In this document: piece after piece, positions 34,208 to 43,423 of the stretch
Layout of the letters: each line of letters starts with the position of its first letter
Numbering within the stretch: position 1 is the first letter of the stretch
Assembly (NCBI GenBank): GCA_900129595.1
Contig: FQWG01000015.1
Span: 62,001 to 126,000, forward strand
Source: Flavobacterium frigidimaris
GTDB lineage: Bacteria; Bacteroidota; Bacteroidia; Flavobacteriales; Flavobacteriaceae
DNA length: 64,000 nucleotides
Direction: 5' to 3'
Notes under the pieces: generated by a model
What the model was told of the DNA's origin: nothing
The model's database searches: none
The model's input: only the letters and a program-made list of their open reading frames with translations
Program-made: the position numbers and the translations under genes

Positions 34208-37200
34208 TTAAAATGAAAGGTTAATTGCAAAAGTGTATTGTGCTGTAATAGGAAAAGCTACCCCACCTGTATTACGAAACTCAGGATCCTGACCGTGTAA
34301 GTTTTTATCTGAATAAATCAACCATGGATTAACAGCTGATCCTTTCAAATTAAAAGTACTTACTCCCAGTTTTCTCTTAAACTCACTTGGGAATTCCCAG
34401 CCAAGAGAAATATTTTTTAATCTCACAAAATCACCGCTTGCTACTCTTACATCAGAAAAATTATAAGTATTATACGCGATTTCTAAGTCTCTTTCCCCGT
34501 AATTTCTATTCAACAACTTATCTGCAATGACTGGAACATTTGTAGTGTTTTCATCACCTGGGTTGATCCATCTGTTAGCAAATTCTTTTGTAAAAACAGT
34601 CTGATCAGTGTATTTGTTACTGTAAACAGGGTTTAATCTTATTTTATTTCCTCCAGATCCAACTACGAAAACATATAGTGACCAACTTTTATAAGTAAAG
34701 GTATTAGCAAAACCAATAGATTTATTAGGTTCAACCGATCCTTCATATTTCAAATACTTCATAACATCATTTGTATCTTGAAAATCAGCTTCTGTTATAT
34801 TATTAGCAGCACCATCTTGCAATTTGAAAGTTGGTAATCCTTGATTATTTAATCCAGTAAACTGATAAGAATACAAGGAATTTCTAGGATGCCCAACAGT
34901 ATTTCCTCCATTTGCAGCGATTAAATCAAATACAGCTGGTTTATTGGCTAATTTTGTAATTTTCTGATCGTAAACAGAAAAATTCAATGTGGTAGACCAT
35001 TTAAAATCTTTTGAAACAATATTTTGAGTAGTAAAACCAAGTTCAATACCTTTAGTTTCCATGTCGGCATTATTTCCCTGTTTAACACTTTGCCCACCAA
35101 CTCCAGATGTAATTACATAATCAATAAGATCAAATGCTTTACGTCTGTAAACATCTGTAGTTAACTGAACTCTGTTTCTGAACATTCCAAGATCTAAACC
35201 AATATTAGTTTCATATTGTTTTTCCCATGTCAAATCTCCATTTTGCAAATCTTCAATTCTGATGGCATTTTCTCTGTCACTAGTATTAAAACGGTTTGTG
35301 ATAAAACTCTTATAAATAGCTAATGAATTTGTTGCAGGGCCTGCTGTTGCTGTTAAACCGTATGAAGCCCTAAGTGCTAAAGTATTAACAGATTCAACAT
35401 TCTTCATGAAGTTTTCTTCCTTTACATTCCATTTTCCACTTACTGTATAGGTAGGCAACCATCTTGAAGAACCAGTATCACCTTGTCTGTTTGATCCGTC
35501 ATAACGACCTGTAATAGATGCTGTATAACGACGATCGTAAGTGTATCCTACTTTTCCAAAGAAACCAACCGTACGCTCTCTCTCTGCTCCAAAATCATAA
35601 TAAGAATTACCTTCATTTATCAATTTCTCGATTAATCTAGGATCAACAAAAGCAGTAAGTCCTTTTTCGTATTGAATTCCTGCAGCTGTAAAGTTGTCAT
35701 TGTTTCTGTCTACTGATCTAAACTCTGTACCAAAGAAGCCTTCAAGTTCATGTTTAACGTTAAAGGTATTTCTGTACGTAACACTATTTCTAACATTGTA
35801 CGAAGTCATGTCATTAGTATATTTTCTCAAGAATCCTCCGTTTTCCAACACTGAAACTTTTGGTGCCGTTAAATCATTTGGATTTTGATATAAGAATGCA
35901 TTATCTTTTTGAATTTGAGTATTTAAAGTAGCTCCAACTCCTGCATTGTATGCCCCTACTACATTTGAGCCTTCATAAATTTTGTGCTCTCTTGATGTAT
36001 TCGCATAACGGGCAGAACCTGTAAAGTTGTACGTTAAATGTTTGTTGATTTTATAATCTATGTCTGCTTGAAAACGAATATCGTTTACTTTTATTCCCAT
36101 AGTATTATTTTTCAATTCTTTTAAGATATTCATAGGAGCCCAATTGTTTTGGTAGTACTCATAATTACCATTTTCGTCATAAGGTCTCAATGTTCTGCTG
36201 GTACTTAACACATAGTTAAACGGGTTAATATCGAAATCTCTGGTTACTTTACCAAATACAACGTCATTTTTACTTTCATAAGTACCCGGAGCTTCCTGAT
36301 CACGAACAGAAGCCAGTGTTGACAAAGTAATATTTAATCTGTCGTTGATATAAAATGTACCTTTTAAGTTTGATGACAATTGTTTTACATTATCCGCCAA
36401 AGTCCATCCCGGATCTGTGTAATATCCTAAAGAGCCATAAAAGGTGTTGTTTTTTCCTCCACCAGAAAAGCTTAACGAGTGATTTTGTGTAATAGAGGGT
36501 CTAAATAAAACTTTGAACCAGTCTGTATTCCCTAATTCGTATTTTTTCAAAAATTCATTGATATTCGGTTGCTCATTTCTAACACCAAATTGGCCATTTG
36601 ATTCGTTATAACGATTAATTTCTTTAGCCAAAATACCGTATACACCACTAAATCTAGCTGTCAATGATGAACTTTGGGTAAGATACCCCTTAGCTCTCAT
36701 TTCTTGAAAAACACTCATAGATTCCTGAGAATTCAAAATATCGTATTGTGTGTAACTTGGGACAGTTCTCACTGTATTTTCTACAGAATAACTTACTTTT
36801 AGAGGAGAATCCCTACGTCCTTGTTTAGTCGTAACAACTACAACCCCATTTAACGATCTTGAACCGTAGATTGAAGTAGCTGACGCATCTTTAAGAATTT
36901 CAATACTTTGAATATCATTTGCATTTAATCCTGCTACAGCAGAACTTAATAAGGTGGCTGAATTTCCGGAAGCTAAATCTGCAAATGAAACATTGATAAT
37001 ATCTTCCTGCACTACTCCGTCAATAACCCATAGAGGTTTTGTATCTCCAAAAATAGAAGAAGATCCACGAACTGTAATTTTAGGTGTCGAACCAAAAGAC
37101 CCGGTAACGTTTTGTACGGTTACCCCTGCAGCTTTACCCTCGATCATTCTGCTGACATCTACTACACCATCAACTTTTAATTCAGAACCTGAAATTTTGC

Positions 37201-37921
37201 TGATTGCACCTGTAAAAGTTCTTTTAGAAGTTTTTTCGTAACCCGTAGTTACTACTACTTCTTTTAAATTTTGCCCTTCATCATTTAAGACAATCGTTGG
37301 ATTTGTGTTTCCTACTCCAATTTCTTTGGACTCCATTCCCACATAAGAAATTACAAGTTTATCACTGCCAGAAGGCACTTCGATAGTAAATCTACCATCA
37401 AAATCAGTAAGAACAGCATTTTTTGTTCCTTTTACAGAAACCGTAGCTCCTGGTAACGGGCTGCCATTAGCATCGGTAACCACACCTTTGATAATTGGAC
37501 CTGCCGTTAATATTTCAAACAGCGAATTACCGGTGTCTGAACTTGTAAAAGAATCAGCAGTATTCTTCTGTAAAACAATTTGATTGCTTACTTCCGTATA
37601 GGTTATATTAAAAGGTATTAAAATTCGGTTAAGAATGCTTGACAGCATTTCCTGATCTGCATCTATACTTACTTTTTGGGCAAGCTGAGGCAGTCTTGAG
37701 TTATAAGAAAATTTTACATGGGCAGATTTCTCCAGCTTAGATAACGCATTGTCTAATGTTAAATTAGCAACATTAATGGTAACCTTGGTATCTAGTTTTT
37801 TTTGCCCATTTACATTATTTGCCATGGCAACACTTGAAAATACAAGCGCCAGGACAAACTGAAATAGTGTTATTTTCATGATTCGATGGAGTAATCGTTG
37901 TTTAACAACTGGTTTTTTCAT
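34208..37921 (-). CDS. SusC/RagA-family TonB-linked outer-membrane transporter with STN domain
   Basis: A 1237-residue transporter. Order of parts: signal sequence (to about 40), an STN (secretin/TonB N-terminal) domain about 45-118 that should contact FecR, a carboxypeptidase-regulatory-like domain about 144-217 (IKGVVTDANGSPLPGATVSV), a plug about 220-370 (TonB-box-like EVVVTTGY, VRGSSSIFG, ILKDASATSIYGSRSLNGVV) and a beta barrel to the C-terminal Phe. The STN domain marks it as a signal-transducing transporter, in keeping with the adjacent fecR and ECF sigma genes. Confidence 0.96.
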   Translation of the reverse strand: MKKPVVKQRLLHRIMKITLFQFVLALVFSSVAMANNVNGQKKLDTKVTINVANLTLDNALSKLEKSAHVKFSYNSRLPQLAQKVSIDADQEMLSSILNRILIPFNITYTEVSNQIVLQKNTADSFTSSDTGNSLFEILTAGPIIKGVVTDANGSPLPGATVSVKGTKNAVLTDFDGRFTIEVPSGSDKLVISYVGMESKEIGVGNTNPTIVLNDEGQNLKEVVVTTGYEKTSKRTFTGAISKISGSELKVDGVVDVSRMIEGKAAGVTVQNVTGSFGSTPKITVRGSSSIFGDTKPLWVIDGVVQEDIINVSFADLASGNSATLLSSAVAGLNANDIQSIEILKDASATSIYGSRSLNGVVVVTTKQGRRDSPLKVSYSVENTVRTVPSYTQYDILNSQESMSVFQEMRAKGYLTQSSSLTARFSGVYGILAKEINRYNESNGQFGVRNEQPNINEFLKKYELGNTDWFKVLFRPSITQNHSLSFSGGGKNNTFYGSLGYYTDPGWTLADNVKQLSSNLKGTFYINDRLNITLSTLASVRDQEAPGTYESKNDVVFGKVTRDFDINPFNYVLSTSRTLRPYDENGNYEYYQNNWAPMNILKELKNNTMGIKVNDIRFQADIDYKINKHLTYNFTGSARYANTSREHKIYEGSNVVGAYNAGVGATLNTQIQKDNAFLYQNPNDLTAPKVSVLENGGFLRKYTNDMTSYNVRNSVTYRNTFNVKHELEGFFGTEFRSVDRNNDNFTAAGIQYEKGLTAFVDPRLIEKLINEGNSYYDFGAERERTVGFFGKVGYTYDRRYTASITGRYDGSNRQGDTGSSRWLPTYTVSGKWNVKEENFMKNVESVNTLALRASYGLTATAGPATNSLAIYKSFITNRFNTSDRENAIRIEDLQNGDLTWEKQYETNIGLDLGMFRNRVQLTTDVYRRKAFDLIDYVITSGVGGQSVKQGNNADMETKGIELGFTTQNIVSKDFKWSTTLNFSVYDQKITKLANKPAVFDLIAANGGNTVGHPRNSLYSYQFTGLNNQGLPTFKLQDGAANNITEADFQDTNDVMKYLKYEGSVEPNKSIGFANTFTYKSWSLYVFVVGSGGNKIRLNPVYSNKYTDQTVFTKEFANRWINPGDENTTNVPVIADKLLNRNYGERDLEIAYNTYNFSDVRVASGDFVRLKNISLGWEFPSEFKRKLGVSTFNLKGSAVNPWLIYSDKNLHGQDPEFRNTGGVAFPITAQYTFAINLSF

Positions 37922-38164
37922 AATTTTGGATTGTTTTGATTAATACTGATTCGAGTGTATTTTAAGAAACATTATGAGTTACTCTTTACAGAGAGTAATT
38001 CAATTCAATTTAAGTGTCGATAATGTTACAGCATTTCGGCACTTTTTTTCTGCATTATCATCTTTTACATAGGCATATATTATTTTTTAGTTGAGACTGT
38101 TTTTGGTTGTTGTTGTTCTTTCCAAATTCAAATCGAGCTATATAATTACAGTTATAAAGCGGGA

Positions 38165-39280
38165 TTAGTTACATCCTTCAGATGTTATAATGATCTGGTT
38201 TCCATTCATTTCAAAACTGGTATTATTGCCTATGCTATTACAGACAATTTTCAGTTTTTCTGTCAAAGGCTGATCACTGAGTGAAGTGGTAAGGTGACAA
38301 TCTTTTAATTTATTCTTAGGATAATCAATATCCACCAGATAAGCCTGTTCTATTGTCTGGAAGATCTGTGATACAGGAATATCAGTGAATTCAAAACTCA
38401 ATTGTTCAATATTACCAACACTGCGCGTTAATGTAACATCTTGGGTAATATTTGTAATTTTATTGAAACTTAAATCGCTACGTAAAAAGCGAAGTGCCTG
38501 ATTTGGAAGTAAAACCACTTCTTCCTGATTTGATTTAGCTACTAAATCATTCGATTTTACCCTAACTTTACCGGTGCGCACAAGAACTTCAACGTCAGGC
38601 TGATCAGAATAAGCCTTTACTCTAAAACTAGTTCCAACAACCTTCGTAACGATTTCGTTTGCATAAACAAAAAAAGGCTTTTTAGGATTTTTACTAATTT
38701 CAAAGAAACCTTCGCCGGACAAATACACCTTTCTTTCGTTTCCGGTAAAGATTTTAGGATAACTTAATTTACTATTGGGTTGCAATAAAACAGAACTGCC
38801 ATCAGACAATGTGATGATTTGTGGTTTATCCGAATTATTAGTCTGCTCGACTAATCCTTCACTGTTTTCGTCTATAAGTTCTTTATAAGTAATCACAGTA
38901 CTTTTTGGACTGATCTGATTTTGATAAAACCAAACAGATAAAATGCCAAAAACTAAAATGGCTGCAGCTCCGCTAAAGAAATATTTTCTAAGAGTTTTTA
39001 CTTTTGAATCGTGAATTGAATTAATGTGCTTTTCTTTTTCTTCAATTTTAATCCATGTAGTTTGTAACGCGTTGTGGATATCAGATGGTGATAAATTAGA
39101 ATCCGGCACTTTCATGGCCAACAATAATAATCTTGCATCTTCTACCAACTTGGCACGCTGGCGGCTTTCTAAAGTCCACTCTTCCCAACCATCCTCGTCA
39201 ATTTTAAATAAAATCCATGACTGGAATGATTCGTCAGACAAAAAATCTTCAATTTCGGTATATTTATTACGTTTTTGCAT
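38165..39280 (-). CDS. FecR-family anti-sigma regulator
   Basis: A 371-residue inner-membrane protein: cytoplasmic N-terminus of about 100 residues that should hold the sigma factor, one membrane segment (about 101-119), then the periplasmic FecR domain (LSDGSSVLLQPNSKLSYP, YLSGEGFFEIS, PFFVYANEIVTKVVGTSFRV) and the C-terminal DUF4974-type domain (SFEFTDIPVSQIFQTIEQAY). It relays the SusC occupancy signal to the ECF sigma factor. It sits between the sigma gene and susC. Confidence 0.94.
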   Translation of the reverse strand: MQKRNKYTEIEDFLSDESFQSWILFKIDEDGWEEWTLESRQRAKLVEDARLLLLAMKVPDSNLSPSDIHNALQTTWIKIEEKEKHINSIHDSKVKTLRKYFFSGAAAILVFGILSVWFYQNQISPKSTVITYKELIDENSEGLVEQTNNSDKPQIITLSDGSSVLLQPNSKLSYPKIFTGNERKVYLSGEGFFEISKNPKKPFFVYANEIVTKVVGTSFRVKAYSDQPDVEVLVRTGKVRVKSNDLVAKSNQEEVVLLPNQALRFLRSDLSFNKITNITQDVTLTRSVGNIEQLSFEFTDIPVSQIFQTIEQAYLVDIDYPKNKLKDCHLTTSLSDQPLTEKLKIVCNSIGNNTSFEMNGNQIIITSEGCN

Positions 39281-39370
39281 TTAAAAATAAGGTTACAAAA
39301 ACATAGAGGACACTTTTCTTATTATATACTCACTAAATTGTGATTTTTTTTTATTTATTTTAAAATAAAT

Positions 39371-39982
39371 TTAACATGTAGTTAAAGATAGTAGTATAAT
39401 TAACGAAAGGTTGCCTTTCCATTCCTTGCGTAATGTCAGTAAACCGCGATATAACAGATTACTTGCAGACTGATAATTAACCTCTAACATATCGGCAATT
39501 TGTTCTACCGTTAATCCTTGGTGATAGCGCAAATACAAAGCTTCTTTTTGACGTGCAGGCAGTTCATTTAATAATTTATTCAAATAGACTACTTTTTCTT
39601 TTGTAGCATAGTCATCATCGATAAGTTCGTTTTCTACTGAAAATTCTAAAAGAAATGATATAGCATCAGTACTTGTAGCTTTGCGAAAAATATGATCACG
39701 TTCATGCAAACGGGCGATTCGCTTACGCACGCTTGATAACAAATAGGCTTTTACAACAACGGAATTTTGCAATCCGTTACGATATACCCAGATATCGGTA
39801 AAGACATCCTGAACACAATCTTGTACTTTTTCAGCATACGGAGAAAGTGAATTTCCGTAATTGACTAAATCTCCATAATATTTCTCGAATAATATCGAAA
39901 AAGATTTTTCATCGCCATCTTTCAAGTTATTCCAAAGCGTAACATCGTTAAAAGTCTTTACTTGTAAAAATTTGGTCTTCAT
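39371..39982 (-). CDS. ECF-type RNA polymerase sigma factor
   Basis: Sigma-70 region 2 is at about WNNLKDGDEKSFSILFEKYYGDLVNYG and VQDCVQDVFTDIWVYR; region 4 is ELPARQKEALYLRYHQGLTVEQIADMLEVNYQSASNLL split over its helices. I place the start at 39982 (MKTKFLQVKTF, 203 residues), which fits family length; an upstream in-frame ATG at 40051 would add 23 basic residues. It probably directs transcription of the downstream susC-susD genes when released by FecR. Confidence 0.93.
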   Translation of the reverse strand: MKTKFLQVKTFNDVTLWNNLKDGDEKSFSILFEKYYGDLVNYGNSLSPYAEKVQDCVQDVFTDIWVYRNGLQNSVVVKAYLLSSVRKRIARLHERDHIFRKATSTDAISFLLEFSVENELIDDDYATKEKVVYLNKLLNELPARQKEALYLRYHQGLTVEQIADMLEVNYQSASNLLYRGLLTLRKEWKGNLSLIILLSLTTC

Positions 39983-40051
39983 ATTAATTTGCGGTAGAAT
40001 TCTTGAAAATAAGCACTTGGTTTTAACATAAAGAATACGTTTTTTTAACAT

Positions 40052-40406
40052 TATTCTCTACTTCTGTGCGATAAATATATAAAAGCAATTATACAAAACA
40101 AATTTTATTTACATAGAAAAAGCAATTTCCTAACATAGAAAACCGCCTCGTTTATTGACCTGCCACGGGTTAGCCCTAATTTTAAAATGTATCAACACTT
40201 AAAATTATTTTACAATTGTCAGATTTTACCTCCATATATTTAATCTTATTTTTTAACAAAATTATAAGGGTTACCTTTTTGTGTATTTTAAAGAATAAAA
40301 TAATCAAACGTCGATCTTTGATCCAAAATTTTAAAAGAACAATAAGAAATCAAAAGACGGCACTAAGAATTACATAATTAAAAGCATTACTTAAAACAAA
40401 TGCCAT
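40052..40406. other. Intergenic region without a gene, upstream of the ECF sigma gene
   Basis: AT-rich spacer of about 350 bp. It must hold the promoter of the sigma gene. I see a short direct repeat ACATAGAAAA twice (around 40112 and 40133) but no hairpin with a T run and no convincing reading frame. Confidence 0.4.
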
Positions 40407-40437
40407 AAAAAAAAGCCTTGCTTTTTAGCAAGACTTT
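40407..40437 (-). terminator. Terminator of the small hypothetical gene
   Basis: Stem AAAGCCTTGC (40412-40421) with GCAAGACTTT (40428-40437); the one mismatch is a G-U pair on the minus strand. Eight U residues follow on the minus strand. Confidence 0.8.
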
Positions 40438-40461
40438 AAATGAATTATTTGATAAAATAGC

Positions 40462-40890
40462 TTAGAAAGCTACATTCCATCTTGGTAATTTTGCATTTTC
40501 ATCTAAGAAATTCTGCAAAACCTGTCCTTCAACTGCAGTTGGAATCGCTTTGACATCTGCATTAAAAGTTTCGTACCAAACTACTTCTAAAGCTGAAATG
40601 CTTTCCAGTTTCATTTGTGCCGGCCATGAATATTTTCTTCCTGTTTTAGCAAATTGGTGTCCGTTTACAATTTTGTCGTATAACCCGCCATTTTTGCTTT
40701 TTAGAGTTCCGTCATTCTGAACAGTCCCTGTAGAAGCAACCATGATTAACTCTTTTGCATCACCTTCGACAGCATAGACAACAAAAACACCTGCACCAGC
40801 TTCAGGAGCATTGCAAACTTGTTCTAAACTGTCTTCCATTGTAAAAGTAAAACTATTGCTTACTTTAAATTTTTCTAATTCTTTGTACAT
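40462..40890 (-). CDS. Conserved small protein, possibly degenerate GIY-YIG fold
   Basis: A 142-residue soluble protein with no signal sequence. I do not recognise it with certainty. Its pattern is GVFVVYAVEG, LIMVASTGTVQND, then a Lys/Trp region and finally VEGQVLQNFLDENAKLPRWN. This order (two beta strands with Val-Tyr, a following Ser-Thr-Gly, and an E-x2-LL...LP-WN end) recalls GIY-YIG nuclease domains, but the canonical YIG and catalytic Arg are not obvious. It has its own terminator and lies after sucD on the same strand. Confidence 0.7.
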   Translation of the reverse strand: MYKELEKFKVSNSFTFTMEDSLEQVCNAPEAGAGVFVVYAVEGDAKELIMVASTGTVQNDGTLKSKNGGLYDKIVNGHQFAKTGRKYSWPAQMKLESISALEVVWYETFNADVKAIPTAVEGQVLQNFLDENAKLPRWNVAF

Positions 40891-40975
40891 ATTTCTTATT
40901 TTAAGCTTCTATCCCAATAGCTATCGGAACTAAGTTGCTACGTTTTTAATTACATTCCTAACATTTTAAAAATGT

Positions 40976-41008
40976 AAAAAAGTCTCAACACAATATTGAG
41001 ACTTTTTT
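40976..41008 (-). terminator. Terminator of sucD
   Basis: A perfect 13-bp stem (40976-40988, AAAAAAGTCTCAA, with 40996-41008) and 7-nt loop, with U-run on the minus strand. It lies 30 bases after the sucD stop. Confidence 0.9.
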
Positions 41009-41037
41009 TTGGAATTTTTTATTTTGAAAATTGGAGA

Positions 41038-41910
41038 TTATCCAAGAATTTCTTTCACTTTTTTACCAATTTCAGCTGGCGAATCAACAACGTGAATTCC
41101 GTTGTCTCTCATAATTTGTTTTTTAGCAGCAGCCGTATCATCAGAACCACCAACAATAGCACCTGCGTGACCCATTGTTCTACCAGCAGGAGCAGTTTCT
41201 CCGGCGATAAAACCAACAACTGGTTTACGATTACCATCAGCTCTAACCCATTTAGCAGCATCAGCTTCTAATTGACCTCCAATTTCACCAATCATGATGA
41301 TAATTTCAGTTTCAGGATCGTTCATTAACAATTCAACAGCTTCTTTAGTTGTAGTTCCAATAATTGGATCTCCACCAATACCAATAGCTGTAGTAATTCC
41401 TAAACCTTGTTTTACAACCTGGTCAGCAGCTTCATAAGTTAAAGTTCCTGATTTAGAAACGATACCAACTGTTCCTTTTTTGAAAACGAAACCTGGCATA
41501 ATACCAACTTTAGCTTCACCCGGAGTAATTACTCCCGGACAGTTTGGCCCGATTAATCTGGAATTTCTTTCTTTAACATAATTATTTGCTTTAATCATAT
41601 CTGCTACAGGAATTCCTTCTGTAATAGCAATAATTACTTTGATTCCAGCATCAGCAGCTTCCATAATTGCATCAGCAGCAAAAGCTGGCGGTACAAAAAT
41701 GATAGATGTATCAGCTCCGGCTTGCTCAACAGCATCTTTTACTGTATTAAAAACCGGACGGTCTAAATGGCTAGTTCCCCCTTTACCAGGAGTAACACCA
41801 CCAACAACATTAGTACCGTACTCAATCATTTGAGAAGCGTGGAAAGTTCCTTCGCTTCCTGTAAATCCTTGAACAATTATTTTGGAATCTTTATTAACTA
41901 AAACACTCAT
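41038..41910 (-). CDS. sucD: Succinate-CoA ligase, alpha subunit
   Basis: TCA-cycle enzyme that makes ATP or GTP from succinyl-CoA. The CoA-binding Rossmann part opens with QGFTGSEGTFHASQM, and the phosphohistidine loop is GRTMGHAGAIVGG (His near 246). Length of 290 residues is normal. The beta subunit gene sucC is not adjacent, which is usual in Bacteroidota but not in many other phyla. Confidence 0.97.
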   Translation of the reverse strand: MSVLVNKDSKIIVQGFTGSEGTFHASQMIEYGTNVVGGVTPGKGGTSHLDRPVFNTVKDAVEQAGADTSIIFVPPAFAADAIMEAADAGIKVIIAITEGIPVADMIKANNYVKERNSRLIGPNCPGVITPGEAKVGIMPGFVFKKGTVGIVSKSGTLTYEAADQVVKQGLGITTAIGIGGDPIIGTTTKEAVELLMNDPETEIIIMIGEIGGQLEADAAKWVRADGNRKPVVGFIAGETAPAGRTMGHAGAIVGGSDDTAAAKKQIMRDNGIHVVDSPAEIGKKVKEILG

Positions 41911-41945
41911 GATATATATTTTATGTAGTTTTTAAAATTGTGATG

Positions 41946-41953
41946 CAAAAGTA
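41946..41953 (-). promoter_or_regulatory. -7 box of the sucD promoter
   Basis: TACTTTTG on the minus strand (TAnnTTTG), 36 bases before the sucD ATG. It lies after the NTF2-like gene, so sucD can be transcribed on its own. Confidence 0.5.
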
Positions 41954-41994
41954 AGGTTTTGTAACGTATTTTAACCTTTTTGTCTTCAAAAAAA

Positions 41995-42357
41995 TTAAGA
42001 AAATTGACTCATTTGATAACCGCGATACAATTTATCATCTTTTATTTGCCAAATTATAGCAAAATGGGCCAATAACATCTCTTCTCGTGGGTTCTCAATC
42101 GTTTTCACAAAATGCGAATATCGAACTGAAACTAAGTCATCTTCAGCTAAAATATGGCTTATTCTTACTTTCGACCGTACATAGGCACGACTAAGCTCAT
42201 TTGCCATATCCAGCATTGAATTATAATCCATCTCAATCAATCCTTTGGTGCTGTTCCAATCCAACTTTACATCAGGATGTAAATAAATTTTCATGATATC
42301 GCTATCAATTAAGGCGTCTGACTTGTAAAATTTCTGAACAAATTCTTTAATAGACAT
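41995..42357 (-). CDS. NTF2-like/SnoaL-like protein
   Basis: A 120-residue soluble protein. The helix-helix-beta layout starting with FVQKFYKSDALIDSDIMKIYLHPDV, followed by an open sheet (RSKVRISHILAEDDLVSVRYSHF and LAHFAIIWQIKDDKLYRGYQM) matches the NTF2-like alpha+beta barrel. No catalytic residues can be named. Its stop-start distance to the LpxD-like gene is one base, so the two are coupled; the meaning is unclear. Confidence 0.75.
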   Translation of the reverse strand: MSIKEFVQKFYKSDALIDSDIMKIYLHPDVKLDWNSTKGLIEMDYNSMLDMANELSRAYVRSKVRISHILAEDDLVSVRYSHFVKTIENPREEMLLAHFAIIWQIKDDKLYRGYQMSQFS

Positions 42358-42358
42358 A

Positions 42359-43288
42359 TTACTTCAATTTATTTAAAATTTCAGGAATCTTTTTGATGTA
42401 GGCTAATTGTTTCAACTTTTCTCTTGATTCTTCGATTGGAGTTCCAAAGTAAGATTTTCCTCCTTCTACCGACTTGGTAACTCCGGTTTGTCCCATAATA
42501 ACAGCCTTCGCTCCTATCGTGATGCCGCTTGTAGTACCAACTTGTCCCCAGATTGTAACTTCGTCTTCGATAATGACACAACCTGCAATACCGGTTTGTG
42601 AAGCAATCAGACATTTTTCACCAATCACGGTATCATGTCCGACATGCACCTGATTGTCCAGTTTTGTTCCTTCGCCAATAGTGGTATCGCCAGTAACTCC
42701 TTTGTCAATGGTACAAAGTGCGCCAATGCCAACATTGTCTTTTATTACTACTCTTCCACCTGAAAGGAGCTGATCAAACCCATCCGGACGTTTTTTATAA
42801 TAGAAAGCATCAGCTCCTAAAATAGATCCCGCATGAATAATTACATTATCTCCAATTACGGTATGATCGTAAATCGTAACATTAGGATGTATTAAACAGT
42901 TTTTTCCAATTGTTACGAAGTTTCCAATAAAACAATTGGGCTGAATAACGGTACCTTCTCCTATAGTTGCAGACAGCGCTATTGAAACAGTTGTCGCCTG
43001 AAACGGTCTAAAATGTTTGGTAAGGGTGTTAAAATCTCTAAAAGGATCATCAGAAATTAAAAGAGCTTTACCTTCCGGGCAATCTACTTTTTTATTAATT
43101 AAAATAATAGTAGCTGCCGACTGTAAAGCTTTGTCATAATATTTTGGATGGTCGACAAAAACAATATCTCCTGGCTCAACAACATGTATTTCGTTCATGC
43201 CTGAAACAGGGAAGTTTGGGTCGCCAATAAATTCGCATTGAAGCAAATTAGCAATTTCTTGTAAAGAATGAATCTTTGGAAATTTCAT
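42359..43288 (-). CDS. LpxD-like acyltransferase, second paralogue
   Basis: A 309-residue left-handed beta-helix protein with hexapeptide repeats (IGDNVIIHAGSILGADAF, IGEGTKLDNQVHVGHDTVIG). The N-terminal uridine-binding-like part differs from the main lpxD (46322). The stretch VHVGHDTVIGE aligns with the catalytic IAHNVEIGK of LpxD, so the catalytic His is kept and it may be active, perhaps with a different acyl chain or substrate. It is placed after efp in the lipid A cluster. Confidence 0.85.
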   Translation of the reverse strand: MKFPKIHSLQEIANLLQCEFIGDPNFPVSGMNEIHVVEPGDIVFVDHPKYYDKALQSAATIILINKKVDCPEGKALLISDDPFRDFNTLTKHFRPFQATTVSIALSATIGEGTVIQPNCFIGNFVTIGKNCLIHPNVTIYDHTVIGDNVIIHAGSILGADAFYYKKRPDGFDQLLSGGRVVIKDNVGIGALCTIDKGVTGDTTIGEGTKLDNQVHVGHDTVIGEKCLIASQTGIAGCVIIEDEVTIWGQVGTTSGITIGAKAVIMGQTGVTKSVEGGKSYFGTPIEESREKLKQLAYIKKIPEILNKLK

Positions 43289-43295
43289 ATTTTAT

Positions 43296-43417
43296 AATTA
43301 GAAAATTTATCAATTAGAGAATGTGCCAATTAGAAAATGTGTCAATCAGAAAATGAATGCTCAAAATTGTGATGATTCACTAATTTTCTAATTGACCCAT
43401 TGACAAATTATCTAATT
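43296..43417. repeat. 16-bp tandem repeat with inverted copies
   Basis: Four tandem 16-bp units, 43296-43311, 43312-43327, 43328-43343 and 43344-43359, of consensus AATTAGAAAATGTGTC. Two inverted copies follow after a 22-bp spacer: 43381-43396 and 43402-43417. The whole block can fold back on itself. It lies between efp and the LpxD-like gene. Confidence 0.9.
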
Positions 43418-43423
43418 AAAAAA

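Noticed and set aside
30417..40051. Polysaccharide utilisation locus
   Set aside because: SusC and SusD are present, but there is no glycoside hydrolase, polysaccharide lyase or sugar sulfatase; the only enzyme is a zinc metallohydrolase.
43296..43417. Tandem 16-bp units as a CRISPR array
   Set aside because: The units are directly joined with no unique spacers, and there is no cas gene.
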